From positions 62,001 to 126,000 of the forward strand of contig CAYFJX010000003.1 in NCBI GenBank assembly GCA_964343705.1: a stretch of 64,000 bases of DNA, read 5' to 3'. How positions within the stretch are numbered: the first letter of the stretch is position 1; every line of letters begins with the position of its first letter. The translations under genes were made by a program, and so were the position numbers. Below, in pieces: positions 25,485 through 32,680 of this stretch. Under the pieces are notes generated by a model that was not told the DNA's origin, ran no database searches, and was given only the letters and a program-made list of their open reading frames with translations. This stretch comes from JAUSFM01 sp964343705 (GTDB lineage Archaea > Nanobdellota > Nanobdellia > Woesearchaeales > UBA12501).

Positions 25485-26329
25485 TATTCAGTTCCCCCAT
25501 GGTTCTTAAGTTCACCACGTTGTTTTGCAACCTTATACGTTTCACAGATCTTATCTGTTTTTTCTTTTTCCTCGTCAAATTCAACAATAATGCAATCTCC
25601 TGGAGGTACATAAGCATACGGAGCAAGTACATACTCAGGGAAGTTTTCTATTTTTTGTTGTACAAAGTCCCAATCTTTTACATAGCTGGGGTTTGTTACT
25701 CTATAGACAAATGTTTGAAGCTTTGCTGGCTTACCATTACATGTGTCTCCATTGTTTACTGTTACTTCTTGATTGTTAATTAAAGGCATGTGCATTTTGT
25801 CCTTTGTTAACTCGCCACCTATAACCTTAAAGAAATGGCCAAGATTCACATCCTTTTTTTCAAGAACAACACCTTCAACATGAATTCTGAAATCATTATG
25901 TTCATGGAACAGTGGCGTGCCAATACGGTTACTTAAACCTGTTGGGTCATGAGGGTCTAGTTTTTCACCACACTTCCATACTTCAAAATCAGCATGCCAA
26001 TGAACAGGACCACCACTTTCTGAGATTATATTAAGATAAATTGTTCCATAGGTAAGGTAACCAGTTGCAATTAATGCAGGGATAACCATTCCTAGAAATA
26101 AGTGTTTTTTGTATTTTTTAAAACGCTTGTCATGGTAGAGGAATAGACTGAATGCAGTACACATGGCAATAAGGATACTTGCGGTCCAAAGAAGCTTAAT
26201 TGAGCGACTCTTAATATTGTAGTATGTAAGGTTCTCTCCCTCTTCAGTGTACCCTCCGTGGGCAAGCACAGATAAAGCTACTGTACTGAGAATTACAAGA
26301 GCTATAAGAACAAGTATGTGTTTTTTCAT
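25484..26329 (-). CDS. membrane-anchored His-rich protein, unknown
   Basis: 281 residues. Signal or anchor at 5-24, second and third helices at about 47-65 and 78-98, then an extracellular domain. GGPVHWHADFEVWKCGEKLD, IGTPLFHEHNDFRIHVEG and DVNLGHFFKVIGGEL hold many His residues and a Cys pair (KCGEK, DTCNGK), which may bind a metal. The family is known from archaea without a function. It lies in the redox operon before CcdA. Confidence 0.7.
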   Translation of the reverse strand: MKKHILVLIALVILSTVALSVLAHGGYTEEGENLTYYNIKSRSIKLLWTASILIAMCTAFSLFLYHDKRFKKYKKHLFLGMVIPALIATGYLTYGTIYLNIISESGGPVHWHADFEVWKCGEKLDPHDPTGLSNRIGTPLFHEHNDFRIHVEGVVLEKKDVNLGHFFKVIGGELTKDKMHMPLINNQEVTVNNGDTCNGKPAKLQTFVYRVTNPSYVKDWDFVQQKIENFPEYVLAPYAYVPPGDCIIVEFDEEKEKTDKICETYKVAKQRGELKNHGGTE

Positions 26330-26400
26330 CAGCAGAACTCACACACGTTCTTTTTTTTCTTTTTCTTTTTTTTAGGGTCTTTCTTAGCTGCCTTTGGCAT
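26329..26400 (-). CDS. 23-residue Lys-rich mini-protein
   Basis: Reads MPKAAKKDPKK.. with a run of eight Lys, then NVCEFC. The TGA overlaps the next gene's ATG (TGATG), and a TATA-like tttttaaatc sits about 40 bp upstream of its ATG, so it may be the first frame of a transcript. The terminal CxxC suggests zinc or a thiol role. It may also act as an upstream regulatory frame. Too short to be certain. Confidence 0.4.
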   Translation of the reverse strand: MPKAAKKDPKKKKKKKKNVCEFC

Positions 26401-26459
26401 AACAACACATCTCTTTAATCCTTCCCAGGTACTTTTGATTTAAAAAGTTTGTTATATGG

Positions 26460-26942
26460 TTATATTTCGCATACTGCTGGTTTTGTTAGTAAGAAAATAG
26501 AAACACCCAGCAATACTGCTGAGAAAGCTTGTATTTCAAGACCATACAATGGAAGCACACTCAATGAAGCACTAATGCCGAATAAACCAAGCACAGCAGG
26601 AAACAAACCAGCAAAGCAGCCAGGGCACGCGCCACCAAGTAAGCCACCAAATATGCCAAGTGCAGTGATACCTGATTCTTTGTTAACTGCTTGAACAGCT
26701 TTGAGTTCTGTGTATTTTATATGTGCAAGGTTGATGCTTAATCCAACCAGTACAGCAACAATACCATGTAATGTTAGAAATGGAATGAGGAACAGTGGAT
26801 TAAAACTCACCAGTACTGAAGGTCCAGTAACATACATCTGGTTGACAAGAATATTTATCCCTAGATAAAGTAATACAATAAAAATAAAAGAAAAAAGGTA
26901 CGAGCCTGTAAGCGCCCGCTTAATTACTACTATTCTTTTCAT
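26460..26942 (-). CDS. polytopic membrane protein with CPGC motif
   Basis: 160 residues, four predicted helices (13-33, 48-70, 95-120, 130-152). The conserved feature is GGLLGGACPGCFAGLFPAVLG, a CxxC embedded in a Gly-rich membrane segment, and HGIVAVLVGLSIN. It overlaps DsbA (ATGA), pointing to shared expression. A thiol-redox role is inferred from the CxxC and context; the family has no known function. Confidence 0.72.
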   Translation of the reverse strand: MKRIVVIKRALTGSYLFSFIFIVLLYLGINILVNQMYVTGPSVLVSFNPLFLIPFLTLHGIVAVLVGLSINLAHIKYTELKAVQAVNKESGITALGIFGGLLGGACPGCFAGLFPAVLGLFGISASLSVLPLYGLEIQAFSAVLLGVSIFLLTKPAVCEI

Positions 26943-27637
26943 TCGTTCAATGCAGCTTCGATTGCTTGTTCAAATACAGGGAATGGTTGCGCACCTGAAA
27001 TAAGCCGGCCATTGACAAAAAAGCCTGGAGTTCCAGTTACACCATATTGTGCTCCATCAGCCATGTCTTTTTTGACTTCAGCTGCTTGTGCACCTGTGTC
27101 AAGGCATGTGTCGAACTTTGCTTGGTCAAGACCCATTTGTGCAGCGAATTGCTTGTATCCAGCAACCCCGCCTGTAACTCCATTCTCAAAGAGTTTGTCA
27201 TGCATCTCAAAGTACTTTCCTTGCTCGCCTGCACATTCAGCTGCTTCTCCTGCTTTTTGTGCAAGTTGGTGGAAACTCAGTGGGAAGTCACGATAGATAA
27301 GTTTGACTTTTCCTGTTTTGATGTATTTTTCCTCGATTTGTGGCAAGGTCTGTGAATAAAATCGTGCACAGAATGGACACTCGTAATCACTGAATTCAAC
27401 AATGGTTACTGGTGCGTTCTTGTCACCTTTTACTGGGTCATCATCTTCAAGAACTTTAAAGTCTGCAACTCGAGGTTCAGACGGTGCTGATGGTGGTGCG
27501 CTTGGTGCATCTCCCACAGCTACTGCTCCACCAGACATAACATCTTTGATACCGCCGATCTGTACAAGTACAGCGATAAGAAGTACAATCTGGACGAGGC
27601 TTAAGGTAATCTTAAGATTTTCTTTTTTTACTTTCAT
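26939..27637 (-). CDS. DsbA-family thiol-disulfide oxidoreductase
   Basis: 232 residues. One N-terminal anchor helix (about 8-28), a Pro/Ala-rich linker, then a thioredoxin fold with an inserted helical domain. Active site FSDYECPFCARFY (CPFC), the cis-Pro loop GVTGTPGFFVNG, and RDFPLSFHQLAQKAGEAAEC of the DsbA/DsbG-like group with conserved Cys pair (AAEC, DTCL) in the insert. Likely oxidises extracellular proteins, with VKOR as electron acceptor. TATA-like atatataaatattt lies upstream at about 27690. Confidence 0.92.
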   Translation of the reverse strand: MKVKKENLKITLSLVQIVLLIAVLVQIGGIKDVMSGGAVAVGDAPSAPPSAPSEPRVADFKVLEDDDPVKGDKNAPVTIVEFSDYECPFCARFYSQTLPQIEEKYIKTGKVKLIYRDFPLSFHQLAQKAGEAAECAGEQGKYFEMHDKLFENGVTGGVAGYKQFAAQMGLDQAKFDTCLDTGAQAAEVKKDMADGAQYGVTGTPGFFVNGRLISGAQPFPVFEQAIEAALNE

Positions 27638-27781
27638 GTATAATCCTCCTTTATTTTAGTTTTTTTGGGTTTGTGCTTTGGATTGGCATAGATATATAAA
27701 TATTTATCTTGTGAACAAAAGGGTTTAAAACAGTTAAAACGCTTGAATTTTAATTCATTACCGTTCATAACGCCATTTTCA

Positions 27782-28285
27782 TTACACATTAACTTTTAAG
27801 AATACTGCCAACGTTTTTCCTTTTTTCTCTCTTTTTACAAGACCTTTTTTTTCTAGATCACCTAATACATAGCTAAGCTTTGCCTTTGACATGTCTGTTC
27901 TCATTCTGAGTGTGTTTTGAGTAATACCTTCTTGTTCTTTAACCGCCGTAAGTGCTTTTTGTTCATAATTGTCAAGGCCCTTGAGGATTAAACTGAATTT
28001 CTCTTCTCCCAGTCCCCTTGCTTTTTCTTCTTCAAGACGCCTAAGGATTGCTTCTTCTCCTCTGCTAAAAAAGATAAGATAAAAGCTGAGTGCAAAGACA
28101 AAGCCAAGCATACCAAATGCAAGATGGGTTATGCTTAGAGCTGATTCGAGTTTGCTACAACCTTTGTCATTAAAACAACCAAGTTCTTTTGCTTGTGTAT
28201 CATAGCCAGCCATAAGTTGCACTATAACAAATAAGAAAATTATGCTTATAATCAGAAGTGCTACCCCTATTTTTTTATTGTTCAT
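27782..28285 (-). CDS. membrane-bound winged-helix regulator
   Basis: 167 residues: two N-terminal membrane helices (6-26 and 50-74), a charged coiled stretch with EEAILRRLEEEKARGLGEEK, then a MarR/TrmB-like winged helix from about 105 (LTAVKEQEGITQNTLRMRTD, MSKAKLSYVLGDLEKKGLV with the recognition helix, REKKGKTLAVF wing). The extracytosolic loop has CFNDKGCS, a Cys pair that could sense redox state; as it stands just upstream of the Dsb operon it may regulate it. That last step is inference. Confidence 0.82.
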   Translation of the reverse strand: MNNKKIGVALLIISIIFLFVIVQLMAGYDTQAKELGCFNDKGCSKLESALSITHLAFGMLGFVFALSFYLIFFSRGEEAILRRLEEEKARGLGEEKFSLILKGLDNYEQKALTAVKEQEGITQNTLRMRTDMSKAKLSYVLGDLEKKGLVKREKKGKTLAVFLKVNV

Positions 28286-28364
28286 TTGCCACCCATTACT
28301 GTTGAACCCTCTACGATTTATAAAGTTTTCGTGCCTGTAGAAAAGTTTGTTTTGATGGTAAGGC

Positions 28365-28595
28365 TCACTTCTTTTTCTTCTTCAGCGCCTTTAAACGCTG
28401 CTTCTCTAGCTTGTACTTGTACTTTGCTTTATATTTTGCTTTGAGTGCAGCATCTGATGGTTGTGACTTGGATGCTTTTTCTTTCTTACCAAACAGAGAA
28501 ATAATCCATTTACTCAAATGTTTACCAAAGTAGCCAACAAATCCAGCTGCAAAAACAACTACAGCCCATTTGAGTATTTCATTTGTTTCTGGCAT
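28365..28595 (-). CDS. single-helix membrane protein with Lys-rich tail
   Basis: 76 residues: helix ILKWAVVVFAAGFVGYFG, then a long basic tail (LKAKYKAKYKYKLEKQRLKA, ending in KKKKK). The ATG at 28595 lies 27 bp downstream of a TATA box (gtttatatac), so the mRNA is probably leaderless; a longer frame starting at 28658 crosses that promoter. May bind nucleic acid or ribosomes at the membrane; no family recognised. Confidence 0.65.
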   Translation of the reverse strand: MPETNEILKWAVVVFAAGFVGYFGKHLSKWIISLFGKKEKASKSQPSDAALKAKYKAKYKYKLEKQRLKALKKKKK

Positions 28596-28669
28596 ATGGC
28601 CAATAAGGAGTTGCTGGTATATAAACTTTGGGGAGAAATAAGGTGAGATTGGTGGCAAACTTAATGATT

Positions 28670-28817
28670 GAGCAAAGCTAACATCAGCAAATTCTTAACA
28701 TTCTTTATGGTTTTTAACTGCAGAGCATTCACCGGCCTACGGCCGGTTAAATCCGCCCCAAGGCGGTTAAAACTCTGCAGAGCTAAGATGATTAAGAAAC
28801 AGCCCAGGCTGAAACAA
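28670..28817. repeat. structured repeat element of about 150 bp, copy B
   Basis: Second copy of the element at 15782-15930. Stems here: CTGCAGAG (28718-28725)/CTCTGCAG (28773-28780), CCGGCC-tac-GGCCGG (28732-28746), CCGCC-ccaa-GGCGG (28753-28766). Two base pairs differ from copy A with both partners changed. The left end has TGAGCAAAGCTAACATCAGC and the right end AAACAGCCCAGGCTGAAAC. It lies between a minus-strand promoter and the 3' end of another minus-strand gene. Confidence 0.8.
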
Positions 28818-28836
28818 ATGGTCTCCATACTTTTTT

Positions 28837-29271
28837 TTACACAATCTCCAATGCCCTTGCAAATCGCTCAGCACTATATTCTAACTTTCCCTTATCTCCC
28901 AATTCTTCACTCACTGTTTCAACAACACTTTGTTTGTAAGCAACATTGCGGTGTTGTGGTTTTACAAAGCCTTGGTGTGGTAATTCTACTTCTGCATCTT
29001 GCATGTGTCTGTATGCCCAATCATTTCGGTATCTTGGAAATGCTGTTTTTTCAGCTCGTTTTTTGGTGAGTGGTTTGTTTACTATTGCATCATCTTTGCC
29101 CATGCCAAGCAGGTACAAGAGTAGTCCGACTTGTTGTGGTAGCAGTGCTGGCTCACCAAGTGTCGTGCTTGCTTGACGTGCTTTTTTCTTGAACATGTGT
29201 CTTGCTGAGTGGTGCTGCTCACGAAGCAAGCTTTTGTAAAAGGTTATGCGTTCTTCTAAATCAGCTTTCAT
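28837..29271 (-). CDS. hypothetical protein, operon partner of Nudix gene
   Basis: 144 residues, mostly alpha-helical, basic (ERITFYKSLLREQHHSARHM, KKKARQASTT) with His-rich parts. No hydrophobic segment and no catalytic motif. It lies 42 bp downstream of the Nudix gene with the sequence gtatataaaccc between them, which may be its own TATA box. Family not recognised. Confidence 0.6.
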   Translation of the reverse strand: MKADLEERITFYKSLLREQHHSARHMFKKKARQASTTLGEPALLPQQVGLLLYLLGMGKDDAIVNKPLTKKRAEKTAFPRYRNDWAYRHMQDAEVELPHQGFVKPQHRNVAYKQSVVETVSEELGDKGKLEYSAERFARALEIV

Positions 29272-29313
29272 ACAAAAAAGGGAAAAATAAAAGTATATAA
29301 ACCCTTGTAGTCA

Positions 29314-29724
29314 CTATAAAAACACTTGTGCTTGCCAATCAACAAGTATTTGGTAGTGGTCAAATGCAAATTGATCTCTATAATGACGTACAGCTGATGG
29401 TTCTATCAAGCACACTTTTGTTTTTCCCGGTTCGCTTCTTATATTCCCTTGTGCAGTTCCATACATCACTGTTGAACTCTTGGGACCGCGTGGATCCCTG
29501 CCTGGAGCGTCGTATGTTCCAAGTTCTCCTTTAACAACCAAGGTCAATCCTGTTTCTTCTTCAAACTCACGGATTGCGCATTCAGTTGCAGTTTCTAGTT
29601 TTCCTTGAACCATATCGCGACGTCCGCCAGGCAAGGCAAGTCCTGTTGGTGTATTGAGTCTTTCAACCAAAACTAACTTTGTGTGGTACACTGCAATTGC
29701 GTCAGCGCAGTATTCTAAAGTCAC
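29314..29724 (-). CDS. Nudix hydrolase
   Basis: 136 residues. Nudix box LALPGGRRDMVQGKLETATE then CAIREFEEETGL keeps the REFEEE core, so it should hydrolyse a nucleoside diphosphate derivative. GTYDAPGRDPRGPKSSTVMY in the second half is typical of ADP-ribose pyrophosphatase relatives. It is third in the operon controlled, by inference, by the NrtR-like protein at 30739, which supports an NAD/ADP-ribose link. Confidence 0.9.
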   Translation of the reverse strand: MTLEYCADAIAVYHTKLVLVERLNTPTGLALPGGRRDMVQGKLETATECAIREFEEETGLTLVVKGELGTYDAPGRDPRGPKSSTVMYGTAQGNIRSEPGKTKVCLIEPSAVRHYRDQFAFDHYQILVDWQAQVFL

Positions 29725-30119
29725 TGCGTATCACCCCTGAATAAACCAGTTTTTTGTATGCCTGCTATCACTCTTTCTTCAAGTGTTGTTAATGTCAACT
29801 CAGGAAACAAGTGTAACATTTCTTGTCGTCCTTCATGGCTTTTAACAACTAACTTCCCATTTTTTTCTTTGAAGGCATAGTCAGGGTAGTCATATGTCCC
29901 ACCGCTAAGGTAATCTCCAGCTTCTATACACTTGGGAATTGTTGCATAGAATCCTTTCTGCCCGTACATTAACTTTTCTTTATACCGTGTTGCAAAAATG
30001 GGGATGGGTGTGCCCACTAATGATCTCAACTTCTCATTGTTGTGCAAGTCAATGGCTTGTTGGTAAAATGCATCGACTCGTTGCTCAACTTGTTCCAACA
30101 CTTCTGTGAGTTGTGACAT
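29721..30119 (-). CDS. hypothetical protein in NrtR-linked operon
   Basis: 132 residues starting MSQLTEVLEQVEQ; the ATG at 30119 has GGTG about 10 bases upstream and overlaps the previous stop region, while its TGA overlaps the Nudix ATG (ATGA). The N-terminus is a coiled helix; then IFATRYKEKLMYGQKGFYA and GDYLSGGTYDYPDYAFKEK. No known motif. Strict coupling with the Nudix gene suggests a joint role. Confidence 0.65.
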   Translation of the reverse strand: MSQLTEVLEQVEQRVDAFYQQAIDLHNNEKLRSLVGTPIPIFATRYKEKLMYGQKGFYATIPKCIEAGDYLSGGTYDYPDYAFKEKNGKLVVKSHEGRQEMLHLFPELTLTTLEERVIAGIQKTGLFRGDTQ

Positions 30120-30120
30120 T

Positions 30121-30594
30121 TTAAACACCCCTTACTCTCTCCACCAATGATTCTTGGTGTTCTCCACGGTGTTCCATTTCTTGGTCAATTTCTGCAACAG
30201 ACTTTTGTCGGTACAAGATAGTGTGCCCTGAATGGTATTTTCCACTCATGCCTTTATAGTGTGTTTCAAACGCAACAACATCGCCAAGATACTCTTCAGG
30301 AATCTGTGCTAACACTTCTGCTATGGATGGCTTGAAGAATCCTTGGTAGCCGTAGGTGTGGTGTGTTGCAATGGTATCTAACTCAATCAATCCAGGTGCT
30401 CGAGTTGTTGGCTTTGGTGCCCATGTAAATGCTGTTCTTCGCAGGTCAACATCTTCGATATGGTAATGGTCACCCTCTGCGTGCTCTTCAAGACGGCTTT
30501 TGCCACCCATTCGCATTTCTGCGTAGCGCACGACTGGCTTTATTCGCTCATATCGTGCGTGTAATTCTTGGTCGCTAATTTCTGGTATGCCCAT
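30121..30594 (-). CDS. hypothetical protein, first gene of NrtR-linked operon
   Basis: 157 residues from the ATG at 30594 (MGIPEISDQEL), preceded by GTGGAGGAA; a GTG at 30609 overlaps that site and the operator. Contains several His and aromatic clusters (EHAEGDHYHIEDVD, TIATHHTYGYQGFF, KYHSGHTILYRQ), perhaps a metal site. No family recognised. Its promoter (actatataagc) lies beside the palindromic operators. Confidence 0.65.
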   Translation of the reverse strand: MGIPEISDQELHARYERIKPVVRYAEMRMGGKSRLEEHAEGDHYHIEDVDLRRTAFTWAPKPTTRAPGLIELDTIATHHTYGYQGFFKPSIAEVLAQIPEEYLGDVVAFETHYKGMSGKYHSGHTILYRQKSVAEIDQEMEHRGEHQESLVERVRGV

Positions 30595-30608
30595 TTTCTT
30601 TTCCTCCA

Positions 30609-30631
30609 CTTAACGTATGTTTCACGTTAAG
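30609..30631. promoter_or_regulatory. NrtR-type operator 1
   Basis: CTTAACGT-atgtttc-ACGTTAAG: a perfect 8-bp inverted repeat around 7 bp, immediately upstream of the minus-strand operon's first gene. The same half-site recurs three more times up to 30705. Confidence 0.65.
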
Positions 30632-30666
30632 TAAGGTGGGGGAAGTAGAACAACTATATAAGCTTT

Positions 30667-30705
30667 ACGTAAATGTTACGTTAAGATAGCGTAAGCAAGA
30701 CGTAA
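30667..30705. promoter_or_regulatory. NrtR-type operator 2 and half-sites
   Basis: ACGTAA-ATG-TTACGT (30667-30681) followed by GCGTAA and ACGTAA half-sites up to about 30705. They lie between two opposed TATA boxes (tatataagc for the minus operon, ctttataaagg for the regulator), a layout that fits control of both directions by one dimeric protein. Confidence 0.6.
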
Positions 30706-30738
30706 CCTTTATAAAGGTTGGTTGGTATCTGATCAGTT

Positions 30739-31353
30739 ATGGTCAAAAAAGAGCATTCATTGTCTAAAGTCGCGGTGGATCCGGTTATTCTCACGCTCCA
30801 TGAAGGAAGGCTCAAGATCCTCTTGCATACACGAGAAAAAGAACCATTCAAAGGCATGAAGGAATTGCCAGGTGGTTTGTTGTTGTCCTCGGAAACTGCG
30901 GAGGAAACACTCAAACGCAAGTTGAAACAGTTGGTCGGGCGAGATGACCTCTTTCTCAAGCAGTTCCACACATTTACGCAACCTGATCGTGATCCTAGGG
31001 AACGAACAGTATCAATAGGATTTGTTTCACTGATCAGCCATGAGAAAGTTAAAAATCTGCTACACTGGTATGATTGTGACACTGTTAAAGATCTTGCATT
31101 TGACCACAAAAAAATGATCAAAACAGCGCGTGCATACCTAAAGGAAAATATGGATCCTTCACTGGTCAAACATTTCATGCCAAAACTATTCCCATTAAAT
31201 GCACTGCAGGAAGTGTACGAACTTCTTGAAGAAAAAGAGTATGACAATAGAAACTTCAGAAAAAAAATGATTAGTTCAGGAATTGTTGAAGAAACAAATC
31301 AACTTGAACAAAATGTTTCACACCGGCCTGCAAAACTATTTAAGTTTGCTTAA
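30739..31353 (+). CDS. NrtR-like Nudix-domain transcription regulator
   Basis: 204 residues. N-terminal Nudix fold: VAVDPVILTLHEGRLKILLHTREKEPFKGMKELPGG, with a degenerate catalytic box (LKRKLKQL in place of REXXEE), as usual in NrtR, where the domain binds ADP-ribose rather than cleaving it. The C-terminal part (ALQEVYELLEEKEYDNRNF, RKKMISSGIV) is a winged helix. Divergent from a Nudix-containing operon over palindromes. Leaderless start, TATA ctttataaagg 28 bp upstream. In bacteria NrtR controls NAD metabolism. Confidence 0.85.
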   Translation: MVKKEHSLSKVAVDPVILTLHEGRLKILLHTREKEPFKGMKELPGGLLLSSETAEETLKRKLKQLVGRDDLFLKQFHTFTQPDRDPRERTVSIGFVSLISHEKVKNLLHWYDCDTVKDLAFDHKKMIKTARAYLKENMDPSLVKHFMPKLFPLNALQEVYELLEEKEYDNRNFRKKMISSGIVEETNQLEQNVSHRPAKLFKFA

Positions 31354-32636
31354 GCATGCGCTTCTCCGCAGGTTAAGTAATTACAAATACTTCCTCTGTG
31401 TTTAAATCCTTTTTTACCAACACGCTTTAATGCGTTTTCAAGAATAGCAAGTGCCTCGTCAGCAACATTCTTAGTGATAACATAAGGTGGTATGATTCTG
31501 ATTCCTTTCTGACCGCATCCAAGTAAAACTAAACCGTTTCGTGCACATTCAACAATCACATTGTTTCGAATAGCTTTTGATTGCAAGTCAAAGGCAATCA
31601 TTAATCCGCGTCCACGAACATTGTTAACATATTTTCCCATGCTTTCAACACCCTTCATAATATGAAGGCCGGTTCGTGTATTGCTTGCAAGCATTTTTTT
31701 CTTTTTGATAATCTGGATGGTTTTAATGCCAAGTGCCATATCTAGTGTGTGGCCACCACCCCATGTTGAAGAAATACTACCTCCTTCAATGTCAAATGCT
31801 TTGCTGGTAACAGCAGCACCAACTTGTAAAGCCTTTGCAGTGCTCATTAAATCAGGTTTTACATTGTAATGGTTAATCGCCCACCATTTTCCAGTTCTAC
31901 CAACACCTGCTTGTACTTCATCAGCAATAAGTGGGATGCCATGTGTTTTTGTAAATGTTCGTAGTCCTTTTATCAATTGTGACGGTGCGACATTGTAGCC
32001 TCCTTCACCTTGCAGTGCTTCAATGATAATAAACCCGATTTCTTTTGGTGAGTTCTCTTGCAATAATAAACGATCAAGTTCGTCGAGTGCTTCAGGAGTG
32101 TACGGCAGTCGCTTCATTGGAATACTCAAAAAATTCTTTTTCTGCACAACCTTGGAATCTGTACAAGAAAGTGCACCTAATGTGCGACCATGAAATGCGC
32201 CATGAAAACTAATGCCAAACTTTGCACGTTTTTGTTTACGTAATGCAAGCTTTATGCAGTTCTCTACAGCTTCTGCGCCTGAGTTAATTAGAAATGCTTT
32301 GTTGAGTCCGGGTGGTGTGATGCTGGTGAGTTCTTCAAGCAATGCAACATGTTCTTTTACAGTGAAGTCTTGGCCAGCGTATTTTACTGGGTGCTTTGTG
32401 TATTGTTTGACTACTTTGAGTAATTCAGGATGATTATACCCTAGAGGATTAGAAGCAATTTGGCAAGCAAAGTCAAGAAAGGTACTGCCATCAATATCTT
32501 TAAAATAGCAACCTTCTCCATCTCCACTATGCACAAATGGGTAAGGGTCATTGTAGCCAATATTTAATTTTCGAACTTTTCGTAAGTACTGTTCACTTTT
32601 TGGCCCTGGTATTTTTGTTTTGATGCGTGCTTTCAT
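31350..32636 (-). CDS. class III PLP aminotransferase, GABA/lysine type
   Basis: 428 residues. INSGAEAVENCIKLA, FHGAFHGRTLGALSCT, the EALQGEGGYNVAP and LIADEVQAGVGRTGKWWA blocks and the PLP Lys in STAKALQVG are all present. The pattern is closest to 4-aminobutyrate or L-lysine epsilon-aminotransferases. The next two genes (aldehyde dehydrogenase, glutamate dehydrogenase) make a pathway: amine to semialdehyde with glutamate formed, semialdehyde to acid, glutamate recycled. Tail-to-tail overlap of 4 bp with nrtR. Confidence 0.9.
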   Translation of the reverse strand: MKARIKTKIPGPKSEQYLRKVRKLNIGYNDPYPFVHSGDGEGCYFKDIDGSTFLDFACQIASNPLGYNHPELLKVVKQYTKHPVKYAGQDFTVKEHVALLEELTSITPPGLNKAFLINSGAEAVENCIKLALRKQKRAKFGISFHGAFHGRTLGALSCTDSKVVQKKNFLSIPMKRLPYTPEALDELDRLLLQENSPKEIGFIIIEALQGEGGYNVAPSQLIKGLRTFTKTHGIPLIADEVQAGVGRTGKWWAINHYNVKPDLMSTAKALQVGAAVTSKAFDIEGGSISSTWGGGHTLDMALGIKTIQIIKKKKMLASNTRTGLHIMKGVESMGKYVNNVRGRGLMIAFDLQSKAIRNNVIVECARNGLVLLGCGQKGIRIIPPYVITKNVADEALAILENALKRVGKKGFKHRGSICNYLTCGEAHA

Positions 32637-32680
32637 TTTTTCGGTGTTCGGTTTTAGGTATTCGGCGTTTGGTCTATTGT

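Noticed and set aside
30681..31247. 188-codon minus-strand frame over the NrtR gene
   Set aside because: Antisense to a gene with clear Nudix and winged-helix features and a proper promoter.
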